From the NCBI GenBank assembly GCA_041676705.1, contig JBAYRL010000001.1, positions 62,001 through 126,000 of the forward strand: DNA of 64,000 bases, written 5' to 3'. Made by a program: the position numbers and the translations under genes. Below, piece after piece: positions 51,669 to 60,901 of the stretch. Position 1 is the stretch's first letter. Each line of letters opens with the position of its first letter. The notes below the pieces were generated by a model. It was given only the letters and a program-made list of their open reading frames with translations. It had not been told where the DNA came from and did no database searches. The stretch comes from Acidimicrobiia bacterium (GTDB taxonomy: Bacteria > Actinomycetota > Acidimicrobiia > Acidimicrobiales > SKKL01).

Positions 51669-52358
51669 ATGTTTGATGGACACTGGCGTACCAACCTAGA
51701 CAAGGGCCTAAAACCTATCGGTCAAGGACTACGCCGCACCGGTTTGCAGGCCGATCATCTCACCGGGCTTGGTATTGGTATGGCTGTGGCCTCAGCGGTA
51801 GCAATCGGTATGGGCGCACTGCGAGGCGGGCTGGTATTGCTGCTGCTGACAGGCATGTGCGACTTTCTCGATGGTGCACTGGCCAAAGCCTCCGGCATCA
51901 CCAACTCTAAACGGGGTGCCTTCTTCGATTCGGTCACCGATCGGCTAACCGATGCATTACTTTTTGGCGGTGTTGCGTGGTACATCGCGTCAACCCGACC
52001 GGGCCTCATGGTGATGTTGCCTATGGCGCTCTTGGGTGCTGCCTCATTGGTTTCGTATCAACGCGCGAAGGCCGATTCTCTCGGTTTCGATGCTCGTGGT
52101 GGTCTCATGGAACGAGCCGAACGTTTTATTATGCTTGGCTTCGGTTTGTTGTTCAACGAGATTTTGATTGGTGTGTTGTGGGTCATGCTGGCCCTAACTA
52201 TCTTCACCGCCGGTCAGCGGTTCGTGAAGGTCTGGCGACAAGCAGAACGCCCCCAACCATTACCGCTTGAGCGCCGCCCGGGTACCCGAGCTCGCCGCCG
52301 CTCCACGCGACCGGCACGTCAAGCGTGGAAAGAGCGCAACGTAAGGCATAGCCGTTGA
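51669..52358 (+). CDS. pgsA: CDP-alcohol phosphatidyltransferase, likely phosphatidylinositol phosphate synthase
   Basis: Integral membrane enzyme that swaps CMP for an alcohol on CDP-diacylglycerol; the position before patA and pimA points to inositol phosphate as acceptor. The motif DFLDGALAKASGITNSKRGA, then FFDSVTDRLTD, carries all four metal-binding Asp; the usual AR is AK here. About six helices, then a basic C-terminal tail. ATG 51669 has AGAGGAG 7 bases upstream; the ORF open from 51558 is not used. Confidence 0.88.
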   Translation: MFDGHWRTNLDKGLKPIGQGLRRTGLQADHLTGLGIGMAVASAVAIGMGALRGGLVLLLLTGMCDFLDGALAKASGITNSKRGAFFDSVTDRLTDALLFGGVAWYIASTRPGLMVMLPMALLGAASLVSYQRAKADSLGFDARGGLMERAERFIMLGFGLLFNEILIGVLWVMLALTIFTAGQRFVKVWRQAERPQPLPLERRPGTRARRRSTRPARQAWKERNVRHSR

Positions 52359-52387
52359 GCCTTAACTCGACTAGCTGAGGCGTCTCG

Positions 52388-53275
52388 TTGGTTAACCCCA
52401 CCGTAGCCCTTTATCAATCGGGCGCATTTCTGGCACGGCAGCTACCAGCTCCGTTGCTTACTGTTTTGGCGAACAACGGCGGCCGGCTGATTGGGCGTTT
52501 TGGCGGTGCGCGGCGGCAGCTAGTGATGAAAAACCTACGCCGAGTGGATCCGGGTTTAAGTGGTCGCCGCCTCGAGCGCGCCACCCAGGAAACATTTGCT
52601 TCTTACGCTCGCTACTGGGCCGAATCGTTCCGATTGCCCACCGTGTCACCAAGCCAGATTGACGCCGAGTTTTCGTGGGAAGGTTACGGTCACGTGACCG
52701 AAGCTCGAGCTACGGGTAAGGGCGTTATTATTGCGCTGCCGCACTTGGGCGGTTGGGAATGGGCCGCTTTTTGGTTGGCGCGGCTCGAGAATATCCCGGT
52801 TACGGCCATCGTGGAAGAGCTTGACCCACCCGAGCTGTTTCAATGGTTTATTAAGTTTCGGGAATCTTTGGGCATGAACGTAGTCCCGCTTGGCCCTAAC
52901 GCCGGACGGGAAAGTTTGAAGGCGCTTCGATCTAGGCACGTTCTTTGCTTGTTGTCTGATCGCGATATCGACGGTGGTGGGGTAGAAGTCGAGTTCTTTG
53001 GAGAACGCACCACCGCCCCAGCTGGTCCCGCCATGTTAGCTTTTCGAACTGGAGCTCCGATTTTGCCTACGGCCATTTACTTCGAAGGTCGCGGTCATCG
53101 AGCAGTGGTCAAACCACCACTTAGGGTCGAGCGCCAGGGATCGTTGCGACAAGACGTTTCCCGGGTTACCCAAGACCTCACCTATGCCTTGGAAGATTTG
53201 ATACGCCAAGCCCCCGAGCAGTGGCATCTTATGTCGCCAAATTGGCCTAGTGACAAAGAGATCGTAGGTTCATAG
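52388..53275 (+). CDS. phosphatidylinositol mannoside acyltransferase (PatA-like)
   Basis: LpxL/HtrB-family acyltransferase. The HX4E active site is in ALPHLGGWEWAAFW near residue 120; DRDIDGGGVEVEFFGERTTAPAGPAMLAFRTGAPILP follows, and PEQWHLMSPNWPSD closes it, as in mycobacterial PatA, which acylates the mannose of PIM. TTG start with GAGG upstream. Three bases separate it from pimA. It acts on the inner face of the membrane. Confidence 0.9.
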   Translation: MVNPTVALYQSGAFLARQLPAPLLTVLANNGGRLIGRFGGARRQLVMKNLRRVDPGLSGRRLERATQETFASYARYWAESFRLPTVSPSQIDAEFSWEGYGHVTEARATGKGVIIALPHLGGWEWAAFWLARLENIPVTAIVEELDPPELFQWFIKFRESLGMNVVPLGPNAGRESLKALRSRHVLCLLSDRDIDGGGVEVEFFGERTTAPAGPAMLAFRTGAPILPTAIYFEGRGHRAVVKPPLRVERQGSLRQDVSRVTQDLTYALEDLIRQAPEQWHLMSPNWPSDKEIVGS

Positions 53276-53277
53276 CC

Positions 53278-54354
53278 GTGCGAATTGGGCTGATCAGTCC
53301 CTATAGCCTCAGTGTGCCTGGTGGTGTTCAAGCCCAGGTTCTTGGTTTGGCGGGGGCCTTACGAAACCTGGGACATCAAGTCCGTGTGTTGGCACCGTGC
53401 GATGGTCCACCACCAAATGCCGGGGTGACACCGCTGGGTGCCAGTATTCCTACGGCGGTAAATGGGTCGGTGGCGCCCATCGCCCCCGACGTCTCGGCGC
53501 AACTACGCTTACTTCGAATTTTGCGTGATGAACAATTCGATGTGTTGAATCTGCACGAGCCAATGGTCCCTGGTCCAAACATGACGGCATGTTTGATCAA
53601 ATCGGCGCCACTCGTGGGCACATTTCACGCCGCCGGTCACATCGGGCCCTATATCTGGGCTCGCCCCGCAATAGCTTGGTTAGCTAATCGCCTCGACAAA
53701 CGGGTGGCAGTCTCGCAAGACGCGATTGCCTTAGCCGAAGGTTCCCTGGGCGGTAGCTACGAGCTGTTGCATAACGGTATAGACGTGGCCGAATTTCGTG
53801 ACGCCAAACCCTGGCCGACCGAGGGACCTACAATCTTCTTTATCGGACGTCATGAACCCCGAAAAGGTTTGGCCGTCCTACTAGAGGCCATGTCAGATTT
53901 GCCTGCTCACGTGCGGTTATGGGTGGCAGGAACCGGGCCAGACACCAACGAATTAAAGCGTGAACATGCCGGTGATCCACGGATCGAATGGCTGGGCCGG
54001 ATTAGTGACGCGGAAAAAGCACAAAGGATTCGAGCGGCTTCGGTGTTTTGCGCGCCATCGCTCGGGGGCGAGTCATTCGGTATTGTGCTCCTTGAAGGCA
54101 TGGCAGCTGGAACACCCACGGTGGCTTCAAACTTGCCGGGTTACCGCAACGTGGCTCGACCAGACAAAGATGCGTTATTGGTGCCCCCCGGCGATGCCCA
54201 GGCTTTAGCAGAGGCGATCTTGCGAGTACTCAAAGACTCATCGCTCGCCGAAGAACTTACTAGGGCTGGCTTGGCACGGGCTCAGACTTTTTCCATGGAG
54301 TCTTTAGCAAGGCAATATCTTCGAATATTTAACGAGCTAGTCGACTCAAAGTGA
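53278..54354 (+). CDS. pimA: phosphatidylinositol alpha-mannosyltransferase (PimA-like)
   Basis: GT-B, GT4-family enzyme that adds the first mannose from GDP-mannose to phosphatidylinositol. RIGLISPYSLSVPGGVQAQV at the N-terminus matches PimA well; then LHEPMVPGPNMTACL, IFFIGRHEPRKGLAVLLEA, and the donor-binding EX7E in APSLGGESFGIVLLEGMAAG. Length 358 is close to mycobacterial PimA. GTG start three bases after patA; final gene of the PIM set. Confidence 0.92.
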   Translation: MRIGLISPYSLSVPGGVQAQVLGLAGALRNLGHQVRVLAPCDGPPPNAGVTPLGASIPTAVNGSVAPIAPDVSAQLRLLRILRDEQFDVLNLHEPMVPGPNMTACLIKSAPLVGTFHAAGHIGPYIWARPAIAWLANRLDKRVAVSQDAIALAEGSLGGSYELLHNGIDVAEFRDAKPWPTEGPTIFFIGRHEPRKGLAVLLEAMSDLPAHVRLWVAGTGPDTNELKREHAGDPRIEWLGRISDAEKAQRIRAASVFCAPSLGGESFGIVLLEGMAAGTPTVASNLPGYRNVARPDKDALLVPPGDAQALAEAILRVLKDSSLAEELTRAGLARAQTFSMESLARQYLRIFNELVDSK

Positions 54355-54457
54355 CCACGATCAGTGCGAAGACCCATGCACAAGCCTATGATCTAGAAGT
54401 CGCTGCTTATACTTTTTCTATCAGAGCGAGAACGGTCTCGCGAGGAGTACTCCACCC

Positions 54458-55006
54458 ATGATTTTGTGGATTTTATTAGCCATAGTGGTCGTAATTGCGA
54501 TCTACGCCATTGTTACCTACAACGGTTTGGTCAGTTTCCGAAACCGTATCGAGAATGCTTGGGCGCAAATTGATGTGCAGCTAAAGCGTCGGTACGACCT
54601 CATACCGAACCTGGTTGAGACGGTTAAGGGTTACGCATCGCACGAACAAGAAACCCTAGAACGGGTAATTCAGGCCCGTAACATGGCAGTTTCAGCCTCG
54701 GGCATTGGGGAACAAGCCCAAGCTGAAAATATGTTGAGCGGCGCGTTGAAATCTCTGTTCGCCCTCTCAGAGTCTTACCCCGACTTGAAGGCCAACCAAA
54801 GCTTTCTCCAGCTACAAGAAGAACTCACCGGCACTGAAGGCCGAATCGCCTATGCGCGCCAGTTCTACAACGACACGGTTTACAAGTACAACACCAAGAT
54901 CCAGTCGTTCCCAGCGGTGATTTTGGCAAATATGATGAACTTCACCGCTCGCGAATACTTCGAAGCTGACGACGAGTCGCGTGGACCGGTCCAAGTTCAG
55001 TTCTAG
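54458..55006 (+). CDS. LemA-family protein
   Basis: One N-terminal membrane helix (residues 1-22) then a coiled helical domain: FRNRIENAWAQIDVQLKRRYDLIPNLVETVKGYASHEQ, NQSFLQLQEELTGTEGRIAYARQFYNDTVYKYNTKIQSFPA. LemA proteins are often encoded beside HtpX/M48 proteases, as here. GAGGAG lies 8 bases before the ATG. Function not established. Confidence 0.92.
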   Translation: MILWILLAIVVVIAIYAIVTYNGLVSFRNRIENAWAQIDVQLKRRYDLIPNLVETVKGYASHEQETLERVIQARNMAVSASGIGEQAQAENMLSGALKSLFALSESYPDLKANQSFLQLQEELTGTEGRIAYARQFYNDTVYKYNTKIQSFPAVILANMMNFTAREYFEADDESRGPVQVQF

Positions 55007-55024
55007 TTTGAGTTCAGGCAAGGT

Positions 55025-55792
55025 TTGTTAGAACACCAAAGCAATTTTCATCAAAGAGCGCGGCGCGTTACCGGGCTTCAGCTCGTCGTCTTTGCGTTGA
55101 TCGGAGCCATTGTCGGCGCTGTCATAGCGCTGATAATTCCTCCGGGTTGGCCCTATATTCTCCTTGGCGCGGCTATTGGCGTCGCGGTGGCAACTTGGCT
55201 AATTCGGGGTAGTGCGAAGGCTGTTCTTGGCCCCCTAAAAACCTTCCCGCTACTTGAAGATGAAGCACCACGACTGTGGAATCTCATTGACGGCTTGTGC
55301 CTATCGAATGGAATTCCCGAGCCTGACATTCAGGTCATTGAAACTGATTCTGTAAACTCGCTGGTCGTTGGGCGCGACCCGAATAGCTCCACCCTGGTGG
55401 TTACTAGAGGCATGTTGCAGCGCCTCAGCCGGGTTGAGCTTGAAGCGGTGTTGGCGCGTCAGCTGGTTCAAATTAAAACCGGTGAAACAGCTCTAGGTAC
55501 CGTTTCGATACCGTTGTTGCAACTGGCTGCCGCCCTACGAATTCACGGGTGGTTGGCGCCCAGGCTACTTCAAGATCAATTTGATATTATGGCCGACCTT
55601 GAAGGTGTGAGCCTTACCCGTTACCCACCGGCCTTGGCGCAAGCGTTAACGAAAGTGGCAACCTCGGCCGAGGTTTCTAACGTGGCGTTGGCCTCAGGCC
55701 ATCTATGGCTCGGCTGTCCATTTGGTGCTGGTAGCCCATACGTGGCATTTTCTCCCATAGAACACCGAATCGACGTTTTGCAGGAGCTTTAA
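55025..55792 (+). CDS. M48 (HtpX-like) membrane protein with degenerate active site
   Basis: Two membrane helices (residues about 17-37 and 42-60), then an M48 peptidase-like domain: LWNLIDGLCLSNGIPEPDIQVIETDSVNSLVVGRDP, STLVVTRGMLQRLSRVELEAVLA and DLEGVSLTRYPPALAQALTKV. The zinc site is gone: where HtpX has HELxHI this reads RQLVQI, so both His and the catalytic Glu are lost, and the third ligand region (FDIMAD) is also changed. It probably works as a non-catalytic partner, perhaps of the LemA protein 18 bases upstream. TTG start. Confidence 0.85.
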   Translation: MLEHQSNFHQRARRVTGLQLVVFALIGAIVGAVIALIIPPGWPYILLGAAIGVAVATWLIRGSAKAVLGPLKTFPLLEDEAPRLWNLIDGLCLSNGIPEPDIQVIETDSVNSLVVGRDPNSSTLVVTRGMLQRLSRVELEAVLARQLVQIKTGETALGTVSIPLLQLAAALRIHGWLAPRLLQDQFDIMADLEGVSLTRYPPALAQALTKVATSAEVSNVALASGHLWLGCPFGAGSPYVAFSPIEHRIDVLQEL

Positions 55793-55796
55793 GTCG

Positions 55797-56882
55797 TTGA
55801 AAAATCAGTCCCAACGTATTAGCCGAGTTTGGCTCGGCGCTCTAGCGGTTTTGTCGTTCGGCGTCGCTGCTTGCGGTGGAAACGGAGAGAGCGCGGAGCC
55901 CACCACTACGGTGGCACCCACCAGCACCACGAGCACCACTGAAGCCACCACCACCACGACCGAAGAGATGTTCCGGTTTCCGCTGAGCGGTGAGTTGACG
56001 AGCGATCAAAGTGCTACCGAACGAGTGGCCATGATTGTAAAGGTTGATAACAACAATGCTAATGCTCGCCCCCAACGTGGATTGGTAGATGCTGACATTG
56101 TGGTTGAAGAATCGGTGGAGGGTGGCGAAAGCCGCTTTTTAGCGGTCTTTCATTCCAAGCACCCCGACCCGGTCGGTCCGGTGCGTTCCGCACGAACTTC
56201 TGACATCGATTTGATGGCCTTGTTTGGCCGTGCCTCATTTAGTTCTTCTGGTGGCAACTCAGGCACCATGCGCATGATTCGAGACCAAGATCTGGCAATC
56301 TTCGCCGGCCATGATTCGCAGTTTGGTGGGCTCTTCTTTAGGAACGGTGATGGCGAGTTTGCCCGAAGAGCGCCCCACAATCTGTTTATTAACTTAACCG
56401 AGCTCTATAACGCGATTAGCCCACTTGGTTCTCCGCCACCCATGTTCGCTGAGTTCCGTGACGACGATGAACCGAGACTGGCTTCGGCCACCACGACCGC
56501 CGGGGTTCAGCTTCGTTTTGGGCACAACTCATCAACGTGGCGATGGGACGGTAGCAGCCAAACATTTTTGCGTGAGCAACAAGGCACCCCTCACATCGAT
56601 GCCGAAGGCCGCCAAATTGGGGCTACCAACGTACTGCTGTTGGTCACTCCCTATGGCACTAGCCCGTTCGATCCCACTTCACCAGAAGCGATTTCCGTGG
56701 GCTCGGGTGAAGCTTGGCTCTTGAGCGATGGCCATGTCACCTACGGTAAATGGTCACGCGCCGACCGTTCCGAGCCATACTTGCTTACCGATGAAACCGG
56801 CAAAACTTTGAAGCTGTTGCCGGGTCAGACCTGGGTCGAGTTGCTTCGTAAAGAACTACCGCCCGAGTTCCTCGCTTCTTGA
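55797..56882 (+). CDS. DUF3048-domain lipoprotein (YerB-like)
   Basis: Signal peptide with lipobox (LAVLSFGVAACGG), a Thr-rich linker, then the DUF3048 domain (VAMIVKVDNNNANARPQRGLVDADIVVEESVEGGESRFLAVF, GPVRSARTSDIDLMALFG, FRRNAPHNLF-type segment here FARRAPHNLFINL) and its C-terminal half with GKWSRADRSEPYLL and LPGQTWVELL. Anchored outside the cell; biochemical role unknown. TTG start with GGAG 8 bases upstream. Confidence 0.88.
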   Translation: MKNQSQRISRVWLGALAVLSFGVAACGGNGESAEPTTTVAPTSTTSTTEATTTTTEEMFRFPLSGELTSDQSATERVAMIVKVDNNNANARPQRGLVDADIVVEESVEGGESRFLAVFHSKHPDPVGPVRSARTSDIDLMALFGRASFSSSGGNSGTMRMIRDQDLAIFAGHDSQFGGLFFRNGDGEFARRAPHNLFINLTELYNAISPLGSPPPMFAEFRDDDEPRLASATTTAGVQLRFGHNSSTWRWDGSSQTFLREQQGTPHIDAEGRQIGATNVLLLVTPYGTSPFDPTSPEAISVGSGEAWLLSDGHVTYGKWSRADRSEPYLLTDETGKTLKLLPGQTWVELLRKELPPEFLAS

Positions 56883-56921
56883 CCTCTCTATTCCTTCGCA
56901 CTTTTCTCTAGGATGGTTGCT

Positions 56922-57824
56922 ATGTCGAATGAAAATGTGGCTACTGGTACCAACGATGCTGTAGCCAACAACAAGCGTGATCTCACGGCTTCGCTCTGCG
57001 GCGGCGTGATTATGGACGTTGTTGACGCCGAACAGGCGCGCATCGCTCAAGATGCCGGTGCGGTGGCAGTTATGGCGCTAGAGCGGGTCCCCTCTGATAT
57101 TCGTCGTGATGGCGGCGTGGCCCGTATGAGCGACCCTGAGATGATTGAAGGGATCCAGGCCGCGGTCTCGATTCCGGTGATGGCCAAGGTTCGGATTGGC
57201 CATTTTGTTGAAGCGCAGATTTTGCAGGCCCTCAACGTTGATTACATCGACGAATCTGAAGTGCTAACCCCGGCCGATGAAACCCACCACATCGACAAGG
57301 TGGGCTTCGCGGTGCCCTTTGTTTGTGGTGCCACCAACCTTGGTGAGGCCCTAAGGCGCATCTCTGAGGGCGCGGTTCTTATTCGCTCGAAAGGCGAGGC
57401 TGGTACGGGTAACATCGTGGAAGCTGTTCGCCACTTACGGCAGATTCTGGGCGATATCCGTGCTATCACACAGGCTGATGGGGCCGAACAATTTGAATGG
57501 GCGAAACGCCTACAAGCCCCGCTCTCACTAGTGCAGCAGATTCATGAAACCGGGCGGTTGCCGGTACCGCTATTTTGCGCTGGTGGTGTCGCCACGCCAG
57601 CGGACGCGGCGTTGGTAATGCAGCTCGGGGCGGAGTCAGTTTTTGTGGGTTCGGGAATCTTCAAGAGCGCCAACCCATCCGCGATGGCCAAAGCTGTGGT
57701 AGAAGCCACCGCTAACTTCCAAGATCCTGACGTTTTGGTGAAGGTGAGCCGAGGTCTTGGTCAGGCCATGCCCGGAATCGAGATGGGCAGCCTCGAAACC
57801 CGTCTGGCGGATCGCGGTTGGTAG
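56922..57824 (+). CDS. pdxS: pyridoxal 5'-phosphate synthase, PdxS subunit
   Basis: Makes PLP from ribose 5-phosphate, glyceraldehyde 3-phosphate and ammonia supplied by PdxT. TIM barrel with GGVIMDVVDAEQARIAQDAGAVAVMALERVPSDIR, catalytic lysine in VMAKVRIGHFVEAQIL, ESEVLTPADETHHIDK, SKGEAGTGNIVEAVRH and FCAGGVATPADAALVMQLGAESVFVGSGIFKS. ATG 56922 has AGGA 8 bases upstream. The partner pdxT does not follow and is not in the window. Confidence 0.95.
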   Translation: MSNENVATGTNDAVANNKRDLTASLCGGVIMDVVDAEQARIAQDAGAVAVMALERVPSDIRRDGGVARMSDPEMIEGIQAAVSIPVMAKVRIGHFVEAQILQALNVDYIDESEVLTPADETHHIDKVGFAVPFVCGATNLGEALRRISEGAVLIRSKGEAGTGNIVEAVRHLRQILGDIRAITQADGAEQFEWAKRLQAPLSLVQQIHETGRLPVPLFCAGGVATPADAALVMQLGAESVFVGSGIFKSANPSAMAKAVVEATANFQDPDVLVKVSRGLGQAMPGIEMGSLETRLADRGW

Positions 57825-57875
57825 CTGCTACCACAAACTAGTCGCGTCGGTCAGCAAATGAGGTTGAGGTAAAAA

Positions 57876-58625
57876 ATGGCTGGGCACTCTAAATGGTCCA
57901 CAATCAAACACAAAAAAGGTGCCGCCGATAAGGCCCGCGGCAAGCTGTTTGGCAAGCTCATCCGCCAGGTAGAAGTAGCCGCTCGTGAAGGCGGCGGCGA
58001 TCCTGACATGAACCCATCGCTACGGACGATGGTTCAAAAGGCTCGAGATAACTCGGTGCCGGTCGACACCATTGACCGGGCTATTAAGCGTGGTACGGGC
58101 GAACTCGAAGGCGTTAATTACGAGTCGATCACCTATGAAGGTTACGCCCCAAACGGTGTGGCTTTGCTAGTCGAGGTGTTGACCGATAACCGGAACCGCA
58201 CTGGTGCCGAGATTAAAACGATCTTCAATCGCAGTGGCGGATCATTAGCCGAACCTGGTGCTGTGGCCTGGCAGTTCGAGCGGCGCGGGCTTATCACCGT
58301 TCCTAGCACCGTCGAAGAAGACGATGTGATGTTAGTCGCTCTTGATGCTGGCGCTGATGACATTGTCGCCGATGGTGACGTTTGGGATATCAGCTGTGCC
58401 CCAGGGGCGTTGAGCGATATTCGTAGTGCTTTGGATGAGGCTGGAATCACGGTGGAATCGGCCGATACTGCCATGGTTTCTTCAACCTTGGTGGCGTTAG
58501 ATTCGGAAACCGCGGCCGCGGCCGTGCTTAAGGTTGTCGAAGCGCTTGACGACCATGACGATGTACAAGCTGTGCACGGGAACTTTGATATTCCGACCGA
58601 AATTCTGGAAAGCATCGAGCTTTAG
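57876..58625 (+). CDS. yebC: YebC/PmpR-family regulator
   Basis: Three-domain TACO1/YebC protein: MAGHSKWSTIKHKKGAADKARGK at the start, then PVDTIDRAIKRGTGELEGVNYESITYEGYAPNGVALLVEVLTDN and GGSLAEPGAVAWQFERRG. Bacterial members aid translation of polyproline stretches or act as regulators. Length 249 is normal. It precedes ruvCAB, as in many bacteria. Confidence 0.96.
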   Translation: MAGHSKWSTIKHKKGAADKARGKLFGKLIRQVEVAAREGGGDPDMNPSLRTMVQKARDNSVPVDTIDRAIKRGTGELEGVNYESITYEGYAPNGVALLVEVLTDNRNRTGAEIKTIFNRSGGSLAEPGAVAWQFERRGLITVPSTVEEDDVMLVALDAGADDIVADGDVWDISCAPGALSDIRSALDEAGITVESADTAMVSSTLVALDSETAAAAVLKVVEALDDHDDVQAVHGNFDIPTEILESIEL

Positions 58626-58685
58626 AAATGTGCTGTCGGGTGTCAATGCTCGACCCCATTAGCGGTATCCAGTAATATCGTACGC

Positions 58686-59183
58686 ATGTTCGTTTTAGGT
58701 ATCGACCCTGGCTTGTCACGTTGTGGTTACGCCGTGTTAGATGCCACCACCCAGAAGCCAAATGCGGTTGCTATCGGCGTGCTTCGCACCTCACCAGACG
58801 AGCCGTTGCCAAATCGTTTGGCCGAATTGCAGGCCGAATTTCGTTCGCTATTCGATGAGTTTGACCCGGTGGCCCTAGCAATCGAGCGGGTATTTTTTCA
58901 GCACAACGTTAGAACCGCCATGTCGGTAGGCCAGGCTTCGGGCTTAGTTATGGCCGAGGCCGCAGGTCGAGGTGTGGCAGTCGCCGACTATTCACCCAAC
59001 GAAGTTAAGCTGGCCGTAACTGGCGACGGAGCTGCCGACAAAACAGCGGTGGCTCAAATGGTGAAAATGCTTTTGAATCTGCCGATTGTGCCCGCTCCCG
59101 CGGATGCCGCCGATGCGGCGGCGGTGGCCCTCTGTCATGTTGCTCACGGCGCTATGGCCCGAGCGTTAAGTCGGCACAAATGA
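58686..59183 (+). CDS. ruvC: Holliday junction endodeoxyribonuclease
   Basis: Cuts Holliday junctions during recombination with RuvAB. The acidic catalytic residues are in MFVLGIDPGLSRCGYA (Asp), ALAIERVFFQHN (Glu) and PADAADAAAVALCH (two Asp). Length 165 is normal. The stop overlaps ruvA by four bases (ATGA). Confidence 0.96.
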   Translation: MFVLGIDPGLSRCGYAVLDATTQKPNAVAIGVLRTSPDEPLPNRLAELQAEFRSLFDEFDPVALAIERVFFQHNVRTAMSVGQASGLVMAEAAGRGVAVADYSPNEVKLAVTGDGAADKTAVAQMVKMLLNLPIVPAPADAADAAAVALCHVAHGAMARALSRHK

Positions 59184-59779
59184 TTGGTTCACTGCGCGGT
59201 ACCGTGCTCGCACAACAAGGTTCATCAGTACTCTTGGAAGTGGGCGGCATAGGGTATTGGGTAACTGTTTTGCCAGGTGTGGCTAGTGCCCTAAGCGGGG
59301 CTGAAGACCAAGCGTTCGTCCATATCTATCACCACATTCGTGAAGATGCACAGGTGCTTTACGGCTTTGCAACCAATCACGAACGGCGACTGTTTGAGGT
59401 GTTGCTTTCCGCCCATGGTGTGGGACCAAGCCTTGCCATGGCTATCTTGTCGACCCATGCCCCGGCCCGACTGTTACAAGCCATTGCCTCGGATGATCTG
59501 GCGGCGTTGTGCTTAGTGCCCGGAGTGGGCAAGAAAACTGCACAACGGCTCTTGATTGAACTCAAACCGAAACTAGATTTACCGGAATTCGAGTTTTCCG
59601 CCGCCGACGATGAGGCTCAGACGGCGAAACCATCGGTTACCACCGATGCTCACGACGCGTTGGTCGAACTTGGCTACCAGAGCGACGAAATAAGGGCTGT
59701 GCTGAAACAGCTACCCAACCACGACGATGCTTCAGCACTGTTGCGAGCGGCTCTACGTGAGCTAGGTGCTCAGAGGTAA
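59180..59779 (+). CDS. ruvA: Holliday junction helicase subunit RuvA
   Basis: Tetrameric junction-binding protein that loads RuvB. OB-fold start MIGSLRGTVLAQQGSSVLLEVGGIGYWV, two HhH motifs (LLSAHGVGPSLAMAIL, LCLVPGVGKKTAQRLLIELKPKL) and a C-terminal RuvB-binding domain (HDALVELGYQSDEIRAVL). ATG start overlapping ruvC. Confidence 0.96.
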   Translation: MIGSLRGTVLAQQGSSVLLEVGGIGYWVTVLPGVASALSGAEDQAFVHIYHHIREDAQVLYGFATNHERRLFEVLLSAHGVGPSLAMAILSTHAPARLLQAIASDDLAALCLVPGVGKKTAQRLLIELKPKLDLPEFEFSAADDEAQTAKPSVTTDAHDALVELGYQSDEIRAVLKQLPNHDDASALLRAALRELGAQR

Positions 59780-59790
59780 GAACAACCGGC

Positions 59791-60888
59791 ATGCGCGAAG
59801 AAATACTCAACCCACAACTAGGCCCCGATGATCTAGAGGCCGAAGGCCAGGTTCAATCGCGGCGCGAGCCAGCAGGTTCGTCTGAGATTAGTGGTGAAGG
59901 CGCTGAAGCTAGTTTACGACCTCGAACTTTGGCCGAGTTTGTAGGCCAACAAGAGCTAAAAGACCATCTGACCATTATTTTAGAAGCCGCCCGGCGACGC
60001 GCTCAGCCGGTAGATCACCTCTTGTTTGCCGGGCCTCCTGGGTTAGGCAAAACAACTCTTTCGGCCATCGTGGCCGCTGAAATGTCGGTGGGGCTGCATG
60101 TGACCTCAGGCCCGGCCCTTGAACGTGGTGGCGATTTGGCGGCCATTCTCACTCAGCTTGAAACCGGCGACGTTCTCTTCATTGACGAGATTCATCGCTT
60201 GTCACGGGCTGTGGAGGAAGTTCTGTATCCCGCCATGGAAGATTTTCAAATCGACATCGTGATTGGCAAAGGCCCTGCAGCACGCTCGCTTCGCCTCGAT
60301 GTCGCTCCATTCACATTGGTAGGTGCCACCACTCGCACCGGTCTAATCACCGGACCATTACGTGATCGATTCGGTTTGGTGGCCCGGCTCGACTACTACG
60401 GGGCCAGCGACTTAACCGCCATTGTCCTGCGAGCGGCTGAAATTTTAGGAGTGGCGCTTGAACCCGGAGGTGCCAAGGAAATCGCTCGCCGGGCTCGCGG
60501 CACACCTCGAATCGCTAATCGGTTGTTGCGGAGAGTGCGCGATTTCGCCGAGGTGCGCGCCCATGGCGTGGTCGATGAAGCCACTGCCAACGATGGACTG
60601 GCAGTTTTTGGTGTTGACGAGCTTGGCCTCGACAAGGTCGACCGCGCCATCTTAGAAGCCATCTGTTTGCGCTTTGGTGGGGGACCGGTCGGGCTTTCAA
60701 CCTTGGCCATTAGTGTTGGTGAACCCACCGAGACCGTAGAAGACGTATATGAACCATTCCTTATTCAGCTGGGCCTAATTATGCGAACACCTCGTGGTCG
60801 TGTAGCTACGCCAGCCGCGTGGCAACATCTAGGGGTCGAGCCACCCAAGGATGTTTCCCCTGAGTCACCCCCCAGCCTTTTCGGATAG
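59791..60888 (+). CDS. ruvB: Holliday junction branch-migration ATPase RuvB
   Basis: AAA+ motor. RPRTLAEFVGQQELKDHL-type N-terminus, Walker A FAGPPGLGKTTLS, Walker B DVLFIDEIHRLSRAVEEVLYPAMEDF, sensor 1 LVGATTRTGLITGPLRDRFG, arginine finger region, and the winged-helix end with YEPFLIQLGLIMRTPRGRVAT. The first 45 residues are an acidic extension before the conserved core. Eleven bases after ruvA. Confidence 0.96.
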   Translation: MREEILNPQLGPDDLEAEGQVQSRREPAGSSEISGEGAEASLRPRTLAEFVGQQELKDHLTIILEAARRRAQPVDHLLFAGPPGLGKTTLSAIVAAEMSVGLHVTSGPALERGGDLAAILTQLETGDVLFIDEIHRLSRAVEEVLYPAMEDFQIDIVIGKGPAARSLRLDVAPFTLVGATTRTGLITGPLRDRFGLVARLDYYGASDLTAIVLRAAEILGVALEPGGAKEIARRARGTPRIANRLLRRVRDFAEVRAHGVVDEATANDGLAVFGVDELGLDKVDRAILEAICLRFGGGPVGLSTLAISVGEPTETVEDVYEPFLIQLGLIMRTPRGRVATPAAWQHLGVEPPKDVSPESPPSLFG

Positions 60889-60901
60889 TGTCTAACCGCC
60901 G

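Noticed and set aside
54444..54453. Palindrome GGAGTACTCC over the lemA ribosome site as a riboregulator
   Set aside because: Only four to five pairs with no loop; too weak to sequester the site.
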